NCBI GenBank assembly: GCA_965200885.1
Contig: OZ241737.1
Span: forward strand, 2,232,001 to 2,296,000
Direction of reading: 5' to 3'
Length of the DNA stretch: 64,000 nucleotides
From: MPNP01 sp026710155
Lineage (GTDB): Bacteria > Pseudomonadota > Alphaproteobacteria > Rhodobacterales > Rhodobacteraceae
Shown here: one piece after another, positions 55,151 through 63,206 of the stretch
How positions within the stretch are numbered: the stretch's first letter is position 1
Layout: the number at the start of each line of letters is the position of its first letter
Notes under the pieces: generated by a model
Databases searched by the model: none
What the model was told of the DNA's origin: nothing
The model's input: only the letters and a program-made list of their open reading frames with translations
Program-made: the position numbers and the translations under genes

Positions 55151-55420
55151 ATGAACACGATTACCGAGAGTTATGACCGGGGCTGGAAACACCTGGAGGC
55201 CAAGATCGGCGAAGCAACTGCCGGCATGAGGGAGGACAATGCCAAGCTTGAGGCCAAGATGGGCGAAGACAATGCCAGGCGGGACACCGAATTTGCCAAG
55301 CTCCGTGAGGACAGTGCCAAGCGTGACCGGAACATGTCCATCCAGGTTTATGCCGTGGCGTTCGGAATCGTTGTCGTGATCCTGGGTATTGGTGGTACGA
55401 TCATCAGCCTGCTGGTCTGA
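55151..55420 (+). CDS. Coiled-coil protein with C-terminal membrane anchor, copy 2
   Basis: 89 residues. The N-terminal part is nearly identical to copy 1 (MNTITESYDRGWKHLEAKIG), the middle has a different number of heptads (DNAKLEAKMGEDNARRDTEF), and the membrane helix is unrelated (YAVAFGIVVVILGIGGTIIS). Relative to copy 1 a deletion removes the original start region, so translation must begin at ATG 55151, preceded by GGAGG. A tandem duplication with tail exchange. Confidence 0.55.
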   Translation: MNTITESYDRGWKHLEAKIGEATAGMREDNAKLEAKMGEDNARRDTEFAKLREDSAKRDRNMSIQVYAVAFGIVVVILGIGGTIISLLV

Positions 55421-55722
55421 CCCTTCCCATCGACAATTCCCTGCAAGGACCCGACCGGAAGCCTGACCTCATGGACCTGCCGGGCCGGCGACTGCCTGAA
55501 GGAGTTCGATGTCGAGTGGTGAGTGAATTTTCCTTACCAAACCGGATGGCAGGGCTTATACTCCATGGTTGAAACCGGGGATGACTTTCAGGAGAAGACC
55601 GAAAGATGACCTCAACTGCCGACGACCACCATGTTGTTGGGCCTCTTGGATCCGACTTCTGGCGGATCAGGATTGATCCGGAATTTGTTCCGGCGTTGGC
55701 CCGTTAATTTGACTGGAACCGC

Positions 55723-56091
55723 ATGGGGCGGTGTGTGATGATCGATGCCGGGGAAGGTATCATCTCGTGGATGAAACCATCGAGTTTGCATACGGATCTT
55801 GCAACAGCCGGTGACAAGGTCATACCCTTGGCTGCTGCTATCCTGAAGATGAACATCAGGGAAAAACGTGATAACCGCTGGCAGGGACCGAATGACTCTG
55901 AGAATGTAGGTCTGGAAGCCGATGCCGCCTACTATATCGGTATAAATGCCGAGGGCTTCCCCAGGCCATCGCTCGACGGGGGCTTGCTGCCGTTCAGGAC
56001 AAGACGACATTCGAGCCTGGATATCAACTCGGCCTGCCTGGCCATGGTCTGTTCCAATTCCACGCAGACATCCCTCAATTACTGTAATTGA
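55723..56091 (+). pseudogene. Possible Uma2-family fragment
   Basis: A frame with GLEADAAYYIGINAEGF, which recalls the E-P-D-x-x-Y-Y-I segment of Uma2/DUF820 proteins. The expected downstream P-P-D-L-V-V-E-V is missing and the frame ends at 56091. Upstream sequence is out of frame. GC-rich like the rest of the island. If correct it is a broken remnant; the assignment is weak. Confidence 0.3.
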
Positions 56092-56880
56092 TGTCCCTAG
56101 CAGCAAGTTCCTCCAACTAGGCTGTAACGTCTTTTGTTTGTGAAAAGGGGAGATGTAAAGTCATGTGTCTGTATTGAATTATTTGCCTCAATGGTTTTGG
56201 ACCTGTGGCTCGTGCTGTCTCATCATGGGCAACAAACAGGCTTAACTTTCAGGAGGTCAAGAGGAACAATTAAATTGTTCAGGACATTGAATGATTTGGT
56301 GCCTGAATAGTTACTAATGGAGTTATAAAACCAGCCAAAGCAATCGTCGAACTGTTCTTAGTAAATTTACTTATCTTTGTGATTGGCCAGGTGAACATCC
56401 CCCGCTTCTTTACAAAGATCAACCGCATAAGAATATTTCCGATCCGTAAGAGGTCTTTTGGCTGGATACTTACACAAGGTTCTTCGCAAGAAGTATCGGC
56501 AAGCAAACCAAACTACAAGAAGAAAAGGAAAACCAATAATTCCTATAACCACCAAAAAGGACTATGAATTCTTCACTCATAACAAACCTTGTTTATGAAC
56601 CTTCTCCAAGTTTCACAAGTAACCCCAAAATTGGTCTTCCTGAACTCGGAATGACCTTTGGACAAACCAACCTCATATTATGACCTAGTCTTGGTCTTGT
56701 ATCCGCACGTAGGATTGTCTCGGAGAATTGAGAGCCGCCAAAACGGTGATGAGGCAGGTATTAAGGGGAAAAAAGAAAAATTCTATGTCACAGTTTGTAC
56801 CTTTGTTGGGTTATATCCATCCCTTTATGTCTTCACGACTACAGCCAAATCCCTTACATCTTGAACAAAATCCCATAGTT
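56092..56880. other. Non-coding tail before the transposon
   Basis: About 790 bases. It contains a solo mobile-element end at 56298-56314 (complement GTAACTATTCAGGCACC, as at 45928), marking the end of the GC-rich patch, and the second arm of the inverted repeat (56695-56800). No gene seen. The last 8 bases, CCATAGTT, are the left copy of the transposon target duplication. Confidence 0.5.
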
Positions 56881-56952
56881 GGGAATTATATATTTGAATA
56901 GATTTTGAGTTTGGTTATATATATTTCCAGTTTCAACAAATTGGAAATTACA

Positions 56953-58192
56953 ATGCAACAACCCAATTGGGAAAATCAAACCATATGGACGGGTGACAAT
57001 CTTGACATCATGCGGGGCATGAATTCGGAGTCGGTTGACCTGATCTACCTTGACCCGCCGTTCAATTCCAATGCCAACTATGCAGCTCCCATTGGCAGCA
57101 AGGCAGCAGGAGCTGAATTCAAGGATACATGGAATCTTACAGACATTGATATTGCCTGGCTGGATCTGATCGAGGCAAAGCACCCACAGCTCAATCGGGT
57201 TATACAGGCTGCCATGACCGACAGTGACAAATCGTATTTGATCTACATGGCGGTGCGGTTGCTTGAGATGAAAAGGCTTTTAAAACCCGATGGGGGGGGG
57301 CATCTACCTGCACTGCGATCCAACCATGAGCCATTACCTCAAGCTGGTAATGGACGCGATCTTTGGACGCAGGAACTTCAGGAACGAGATTGTATGGGCT
57401 TACAGCGGACCTGCCAAGGCAAGTAGGAACTTTACCCGAAAACACGACATCATCCTTTTTTATTCAAAAAGCGATCAATCATACTTCGATTGTGAATCTG
57501 TTCGAGTAAGACACAAACGACAAAAACCATCAGGTGGATTGGGAATGGCTTCAGGAAATAGAACATTGCTTGAAGTAAGGGAAGGTGAAAAGGAACAGAT
57601 AAAGAGGGGAAAACTATGTCCCGATTGGTGGGCAGACATAGGTGCAGGATCACACATCCCGAAAAAGGAAAGAACCGGATATCGCACACAGAAACCCCTA
57701 GCCCTTTTGAGAAGGGTTTTACAAGCCAGCTCAAACAAGCATGACATGATATTGGACCCGTTCTGCGGTTGTGCAACGACTTGTATAGCAGCCGAGGAAT
57801 TGCAGAGGCAGTGGGTTGGCATTGACATTGGTGAAAAGGCCGCCGATCTCGTTCAGATGAGAATGAAGGAAAATCTGGGAATGTTGTATGATGGGGTAAA
57901 CCGCACCGACATTCCAACACGGACCGATTTAGGAGCAATCCCTCACTACAAAACACACAAGAAAACCCTTTACGGCTATCAGGGCGGGCATTGTAACGGG
58001 TGTTCGGAACACTTCAAACCGCAAAACCTCACGGTTGACCACATCATACCAAGATCAAGCGGGGGAACGGATCACTTGGAGAATCTTCAATTGCTATGTG
58101 GTCACTGCAATTCGGTCAAGGGCAATCGGGGAATGGAATATCTGATTGCCAGATTGGATAACTCAAATACAAGAAGGGGATACATGAGATGA
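56953..58192 (+). pseudogene. DNA methyltransferase-HNH endonuclease fusion, off-frame at a G9 tract
   Basis: The first frame (112 codons) has WTGDNLDIMRGMNSESVDLI and the catalytic DPPFNSN of an N6-adenine/N4-cytosine methyltransferase. It runs into nine G residues (57292-57300) and is then out of frame, stopping at 57426. The second frame resumes IYLHCDPTMSHYLKLVMDAI, has the AdoMet motif LDPFCGCATTCIAAE, and ends in an HNH nuclease domain: CNGCSEHFKPQNLTVDHIIP then LENLQLLCGHCNSVKGNRGM. With eight G residues the product is 412 residues. Methylase and nuclease in one chain suggests a compact restriction-modification or target-cutting passenger. Slippage could switch it on. Confidence 0.8.
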
Positions 58193-58449
58193 GTGATACA
58201 GAATTAGAAGAAAGACTTGCACAATCAGAAGAGCAAATTGAGAGATTAAGCGGGCGTGCATTAGCCGTTGAGATGATCCTGAATCTCTATATCAGTACCT
58301 TCACAAGTCCCGACATGCGTAGAAAACTTTCCGATGAAATTAGCAGATTTCCCGACGACATTTTCAGTCGTCTTGGGAAACACCCCAAAGGATTTGAAGA
58401 GGGGGTCGTAGACGCCTTTAATAATGTCGTCTCTCGTCTCCGCAAGTGA
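58189..58449 (+). CDS. Small passenger protein of the transposon
   Basis: 86 residues, start overlapping the methyltransferase-HNH stop (ATGA), so translationally coupled. N-terminal coiled coil (ELEERLAQSEEQIERLSG), then a hydrophobic amphipathic stretch (VEMILNLYISTF) and a charged C-terminus. No known family. It could be a control or immunity partner of the fusion enzyme, inferred only from coupling. Confidence 0.6.
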   Translation: MSDTELEERLAQSEEQIERLSGRALAVEMILNLYISTFTSPDMRRKLSDEISRFPDDIFSRLGKHPKGFEEGVVDAFNNVVSRLRK

Positions 58450-58483
58450 TTTACTGATATCTTCTTTTCTTAAGATATGAAAA

Positions 58484-59455
58484 TCAGAAACCGAATCGTC
58501 CGGCATTGTATAACCCTTCCCTTGTCAAATTCTGGTAGGTCAGGCGCTTGCCAATCAACCCCTTGACCAACTCGCTCATGATCTTGGCCATGTCCAAAGG
58601 GCGGTTGTTCTGGCGCCAGACAAACTCGTCAACATATTTCTGCAAATGCTTGGGACTCATCTTGTGGTAGGTTCCCTTGTGGGAACGCTTGAACATTGCC
58701 CAGAATGATTCAATGCCGTTGGTGTGAACCATACCCCTCACATATTCCCTGGCACTATGCTTGACCGCTTCCTGATTTGGCAGTTTGCGATACCCGAAAC
58801 TGGAATCGGTAAAAATCCTTGTCTTGTCACCGACATTGACATTCTCATTGACAAAACCCCTCAGGGTCTCCCCTTTCGTATCATCAACAACCTTTGCCCG
58901 AACCTGTTTTGATTCACGGTTCTTGGCACCTAAAACGGGTTTCTTGCCCTTGCTTCCCCGACCATCATCAACATCCCTTTCATGCTTGTTGCGGTCCTTG
59001 CCCCCAACATACATTTCATCCACTTCCACAACTCCCTCGAACATGGAATGTGACTGTTCAAATGCGGTTCTCAATCTCTGAAGCATGAACCAGGCCGTTT
59101 TCTGTGTAACTCCAATATCCCTATGCAGTTTCATTGATGATACACCCTTGAGGGAAGTTGTAAAGAGGTAAATGGCCATCGCCCATTTACTGAAAGGCAA
59201 TGGTGAATCTTCAAGTATGGTTCCGTTGCGAACACTGAAATAGGATTTGCAATCCCTGCACCGATAAGGTGGCAGGGCTGGATTGGGCTTGACAGCATAA
59301 GTGTTTGTTTTCCTGCATTTGGGGCATACAGGATTGTCACCTTGCCAGACAATGTTTTCAATCCATTTCCTTGCATTGTCCTCATCGGCAAACATTTTAT
59401 TGACTTCAAAAATGTTGATTCCTTTTCGGTATGCTTTTCCGGGTGCCTGACTCAT
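58484..59455 (-). CDS. IS1595-family transposase
   Basis: 323 residues. An N-terminal zinc ribbon with C-x-x-C pairs (CPKCRKTNTYA and YRCRDCKSYFS) is followed by an ISXO2-like catalytic domain: VEVDEMYVGGKDRNKHERDV with the first Asp, IFTDSSFGY with the second, and HTNGIESFWAMFKRSHKGTY with the N-x-x-E that marks this family. Full length, ATG start. The 3' end is 34 bp from the convergent passenger gene. It could also mobilise the MITEs that share its ends. Confidence 0.94.
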   Translation of the reverse strand: MSQAPGKAYRKGINIFEVNKMFADEDNARKWIENIVWQGDNPVCPKCRKTNTYAVKPNPALPPYRCRDCKSYFSVRNGTILEDSPLPFSKWAMAIYLFTTSLKGVSSMKLHRDIGVTQKTAWFMLQRLRTAFEQSHSMFEGVVEVDEMYVGGKDRNKHERDVDDGRGSKGKKPVLGAKNRESKQVRAKVVDDTKGETLRGFVNENVNVGDKTRIFTDSSFGYRKLPNQEAVKHSAREYVRGMVHTNGIESFWAMFKRSHKGTYHKMSPKHLQKYVDEFVWRQNNRPLDMAKIMSELVKGLIGKRLTYQNLTREGLYNAGRFGF

Positions 59456-59633
59456 TCTTTTGTCCTTTACAATCTGTAATATGTTACATATATAGGATTT
59501 TTCAGAATCTATTCAAGTATATAATCCCCCCATAGTTTACTTACATGAATTGCAAAACCACCTCGAACTTCATAAGGCGCTTCACCGTGGTCATGGCCAC
59601 TCTCATCCATAAATAACAGTTGGGTCATTTCCT

Positions 59634-59822
59634 GAATCTTCCCCAGCTGATGATTTGATTGAAATCATGAAGCAGGACAAGAAAGCCCGGGGCGGAGTGC
59701 TCAATTTTATCCTCGTGAACGGTATTGGCAAGTCCTTCGCAACAAATCAGGTGGACATGGGCATGGTTCGTGAAGTCCTGGAGAAAAATCTCCCTCGAAC
59801 ATGGCCGATCACCAACCTATTC
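59634..59822 (+). repeat. Direct repeat, right copy (aroB 3' end fragment)
   Basis: Same as 51843-52033 with about seven changes. Codons for DDLIEIMKQDKKARGGVLNF and the rest of the AroB C-terminus are preserved. The stop TGA has become CGA, so the frame would read on to 59864. There is no start; this is a relic. The end of the repeat contains the stop codon of the convergent radical SAM gene. Confidence 0.9.
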
Positions 59823-60809
59823 CTTGGGTTTGCAGGAAGCCCCGCCAAGTACACAAAATTGTGAACAGAACTTATGGTTGAGGAAAACGGGTTTTTCAGC
59901 TTCGGCCAGGGTTGCTCCCATTTCAAATTCTTCGGAATAGGGCAATAATGTGCATGAAACGACCACTGGATTTTCAGCATTGCGCCGTTTGATCACCATT
60001 CTGGATGAAGAACACATAACATCAGTGGGGTTCTTGTTCAAAATCTTCCAGCATGAAGTTGTGATTTCCGTTGCATCCCTTGTTACATCCATTTCAGGAA
60101 ACAGGACCAATTGATTGGGATCATGGGGATCAACCTTCAGATCATGTTTACCGATAAAGCGTTCGAATCCCTTTCTGGTTTGTTCTTCATTCTCGCCCCA
60201 ATACATTCGGCTGGCCAGTGCAATCTGAAAACCGTTCCGGGAAAGCCACCCCAGACCTTTGATCGCTATCTGGAATGATCCCTTGCCCCTTATGAAATCA
60301 TGCTTTCTTTCATCATAATGATCAAGTGAAACCCGTAAAATAAGCCGTTCTCCATATTTTCTTTGAATTTCAAGCAAACTAGCCATGATCCGGGATCTCA
60401 TCATGGGACGCATGGCATTTGTCAGGACCATCAACTGGTATCCACGTGAAAGTATGTTGGTGACAATCTCGATAATATCAAAATTCATAAAAGGTTCACC
60501 ACCCGTCAACCCGATCGTTTCAATCGGCCATTTGCGGGTTTCGATCTGGTCAAGAAAGGAATTGACCTCGTCGGCCGATATATAAACCAACCGGTCATTT
60601 TGGGGGGAACTTTCTATGTAACAATTCTTGCAGGTAATATTGCACAAGGTGCCGGTGTTGAACCAAAGGGTATCCGGCCTGACCAATGGAACAAAGGCTC
60701 GTTGTGCACCATCAACTGTATGGTACCTGTCTGTAAACTTGGGAATCCGCTTTGGGGAAGTGGTTTTTGCTACTTCCTCATAAGTAAATTCATTAAAATG
60801 ATCCATCAT
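59817..60809 (-). CDS. Radical SAM protein with C-terminal cysteine cluster
   Basis: About 330 residues. The [4Fe-4S]/SAM motif is C-x-x-x-C-x-x-C in LCNITCKNCYIESSP near residue 57, followed by the TGGEPFMN SAM-binding loop near 100. The C-terminal CSQFCVLGGASC could be a SPASM-like auxiliary cluster fragment. ATG at 60809 chosen. Substrate unknown; such proteins modify peptides, cofactors or nucleic acids. Its last codons lie against the right copy of the aroB repeat, so before the island arrived it would have been convergent with aroB. Confidence 0.87.
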   Translation of the reverse strand: MMDHFNEFTYEEVAKTTSPKRIPKFTDRYHTVDGAQRAFVPLVRPDTLWFNTGTLCNITCKNCYIESSPQNDRLVYISADEVNSFLDQIETRKWPIETIGLTGGEPFMNFDIIEIVTNILSRGYQLMVLTNAMRPMMRSRIMASLLEIQRKYGERLILRVSLDHYDERKHDFIRGKGSFQIAIKGLGWLSRNGFQIALASRMYWGENEEQTRKGFERFIGKHDLKVDPHDPNQLVLFPEMDVTRDATEITTSCWKILNKNPTDVMCSSSRMVIKRRNAENPVVVSCTLLPYSEEFEMGATLAEAEKPVFLNHKFCSQFCVLGGASCKPKE

Positions 60810-61077
60810 TGACACCACACAGTAGCCTTAATGTAACCCAGGAAAATTCGCTCGAACAATGAAAATGCCAATTTAAACATCGTCAGGCAAATTACAATGG
60901 AGGTATTCCTTTCACCTTTGTACTATTTCATTGTTTAATTGTATTTTAGCCTATCTTTTACAACTATACCCTTGGAATTATGGTTCCAATAATTCGCAGG
61001 CAATTACCAACAATCTTTGATATATTCGAGAAGTACACACTTTACTAATTCCAATAATTAAAAAACGGGCATAAACT

Positions 61078-62529
61078 TTGTACAAAATCATTCCTGTCGA
61101 CCCTTTTCACCTGGTTCTTTTTGGCGGTACAGGCGACCTGGCTCGAAGAGAAATTCTCCCCGGCCTCTACAGAAGGTTTCATGTTGGTCAAATACCCTTG
61201 TCCTCAAAAATCATTTGCGTTGCCAGAAAAAGTTATGGCAAGCAGGAATTTTCAGATTTTGTACGCAAGGCAATTACCGAAAACCTTGACCAGGGCCTGA
61301 TCGATGATGACACACTCGCCCAATTTCTCGGCCTGGTAACTTACACCTCTCTTGATGCAAACAACACTGCGAATTGGGAATCCCTTAAGCAATCCATGGA
61401 TTTGTCTCTTATTTCTGCATTCTACCTATCAGTGGGTCCAAGTTTATTCAGCAAGATAATCAACAATCTGGCTAAATTTGATTTTATCCGGCCAAATTCG
61501 AGAATCGTTGTCGAAAAACCGTTTGGCCATGATTTTGATTCTTCCCGTGAGTTGAACAACATTTTGAGCAAGGTGTTCAGCGAAAACCAAATCTATCGAA
61601 TAGACCATTATCTGGGTAAGGAAACGGTTCAAAATCTAATGGTCCTACGATTCGGCAACATGCTTTTTGAACCGTTGTGGAACTCACAATACATCGATCA
61701 CATACAAATTACGGTGGCTGAAAAAGGAGGAATCGGAGGTAGGGGAGAATACTATGACAATTCTGGAGCGATGAGGGACATGGTTCAAAATCATTTGATG
61801 CAACTGCTGTGTCTTGTTGCCATGGAACCACCCTCCATTTTTTCACCTGATGCGGTAAGGGATGAAAAACTCAAGGTAATCAGGTCGCTTGAACCACTGC
61901 ATCACACTGATATTGTCCTTGGTCAATATGGTTCAATTGGCTCCGAACCCAGTTACAAGGAAGACGCAGGCAATCCAGGAAGTACAACGGAAAGCTATAT
62001 TGCCTTGAAGTGTAAAATATCGAACTGGCGTTGGGCCAATACGGCATTTTATCTCAGAACAGGCAAACGTCTCCGACAAAGGGTTTCAGAAATAGCGGTT
62101 GTATTCAAGGATTTGCCACACTCGATTTTTCAGGATCACCCTCAGATCAATGGCAATGTTTTGGCCATCAGGTTACAACCGAATGAGGGGATCAACATGA
62201 CAGTAACCATCAAGGAACCAGGTCCTGGGGGAATGCGCTTGATTGAAGTTCCACTGGATGTAAGTTTTGCCAAATCCCTCAATCAGGAAGTTGGTAACTT
62301 GACCAATGCTTATGAACGATTAATCATGGATGTGATAAGGGGCAACCAAACCCTCTTCATGCGGGGCGACGAGGTTGAAGAAGCATGGCAATGGACAGAC
62401 AGGGTGATTGCCTGCTGGCAGAAACACAGAAAAATTCCACAAATATATGATCCTTACACAAGCGGTCCCGAAGAATCTTACATGCTTACCAACAAAGACC
62501 AAAGAAGATGGCGGGAAATAGAAATTTGA
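61078..62529 (+). CDS. zwf: Glucose-6-phosphate 1-dehydrogenase
   Basis: Oxidises glucose-6-phosphate to the lactone, feeding the pentose phosphate and Entner-Doudoroff routes. 483 residues: LFGGTGDLARREILPGLYRR at the N-terminus is the NADP-binding motif, VEKPFGHDF is near 146, and the active-site RIDHYLGKETVQNL is near 176. TTG start. It overlaps pgl by 22 bp and forms the zwf-pgl-pgi unit. Confidence 0.96.
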   Translation: MYKIIPVDPFHLVLFGGTGDLARREILPGLYRRFHVGQIPLSSKIICVARKSYGKQEFSDFVRKAITENLDQGLIDDDTLAQFLGLVTYTSLDANNTANWESLKQSMDLSLISAFYLSVGPSLFSKIINNLAKFDFIRPNSRIVVEKPFGHDFDSSRELNNILSKVFSENQIYRIDHYLGKETVQNLMVLRFGNMLFEPLWNSQYIDHIQITVAEKGGIGGRGEYYDNSGAMRDMVQNHLMQLLCLVAMEPPSIFSPDAVRDEKLKVIRSLEPLHHTDIVLGQYGSIGSEPSYKEDAGNPGSTTESYIALKCKISNWRWANTAFYLRTGKRLRQRVSEIAVVFKDLPHSIFQDHPQINGNVLAIRLQPNEGINMTVTIKEPGPGGMRLIEVPLDVSFAKSLNQEVGNLTNAYERLIMDVIRGNQTLFMRGDEVEEAWQWTDRVIACWQKHRKIPQIYDPYTSGPEESYMLTNKDQRRWREIEI

Positions 62530-63206
62530 AACTTGTCAGTTACAAGAACGAAAACGAATGGAAAAGAGGAATAACCTCCCAAATCGTTAACGCATTGAAG
62601 GAGGATGAAAGGATTTCCGATTTTCAAGCGCTGGTTGTTCCCGGTGGAACCACACCAGGACCAATATTTGATGATTTATCGAGCAGTGATGTGAATTGGT
62701 CCAAGGTTGTCGTTGTACCCTCTGACGAAAGGTGTGTTCCCCTAAATACTCCAAGATCAAATTACTTCCTGATCCAGCAAACCCTGATAAAGAATCAGGC
62801 AGTTGATGCTCGTACCATTTCTCTCTACAATGAGAATGAAGAATCCTTGGAGTTGGTGGAAACAAATAGAAGGATCAGTTCCGTCTTGCCCGTTTCTGTG
62901 TGCGTTCTGGGAATGGGTGAGGATCTTCACACCGCTTCACTATTTCCAGACTCTCCTGAATTGACTGCTGCCGTTGCACCAGATGCTCCTTGTGCAATCA
63001 AGGTTTCCGTTCCAACCCAACCTGAAGACAGAATTACTCTTACACTTAGGATCTTGAAGGAAGCAAGGCGTATTCATGTCATTTTCAAGGGAAGGGCAAA
63101 AAAGCAGAAATTAATGGAAAGTTACAATGTTCTGGAACCAAGCAAAGCCCCAATTCTTCATTTTGCTTCCAAGGCAACCTTCCATCACGTGAATAGCACC
63201 CAATGA
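62508..63206 (+). CDS. pgl: 6-phosphogluconolactonase
   Basis: Hydrolyses the lactone produced by Zwf. 232 residues of the SugB/NagB fold: VVPGGTTPGPIFDDL near 45, VVVPSDERCVPLNTPRSNYF near 68 and VCVLGMGEDLHTASLFPDS near 130. The start lies inside the end of zwf and its stop overlaps the pgi start (ATGA). Confidence 0.94.
   Translation: MAGNRNLKLVSYKNENEWKRGITSQIVNALKEDERISDFQALVVPGGTTPGPIFDDLSSSDVNWSKVVVVPSDERCVPLNTPRSNYFLIQQTLIKNQAVDARTISLYNENEESLELVETNRRISSVLPVSVCVLGMGEDLHTASLFPDSPELTAAVAPDAPCAIKVSVPTQPEDRITLTLRILKEARRIHVIFKGRAKKQKLMESYNVLEPSKAPILHFASKATFHHVNSTQ

Larger units (their letters stand above)
56881..59529. mobile_element. IS1595-type transposon with passenger methyltransferase-HNH
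   Basis: 2649 bp. The left end GGGAATTATATATTTGAATA and the complement of the right end GGGGATTATATACTTGAATA are inverted repeats whose similarity continues for nearly 30 bases. CCATAGTT is directly repeated at 56873-56880 and 59530-59537, a perfect 8-bp duplication. Contents are a methyltransferase-HNH fusion and a small gene on the plus strand, and an IS1595 transposase on the minus strand, convergent. IS1595 elements with passenger genes are known; this one looks complete. Its ends match the three MITEs in the window. Confidence 0.9.
52034..59633. other. Accessory island between direct repeats of the aroB 3' end
   Basis: 7.6 kb that would vanish if the two repeats recombined, leaving aroB convergent with the radical SAM gene and their stop codons about 10 bp apart. 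Contents are a BrnTA remnant, GC-rich decayed sequence, two coiled-coil membrane proteins, a possible Uma2 fragment and the IS1595-type transposon. No integrase is present. The mechanism of entry (attachment-site integration or duplication) is inference. Confidence 0.7.
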
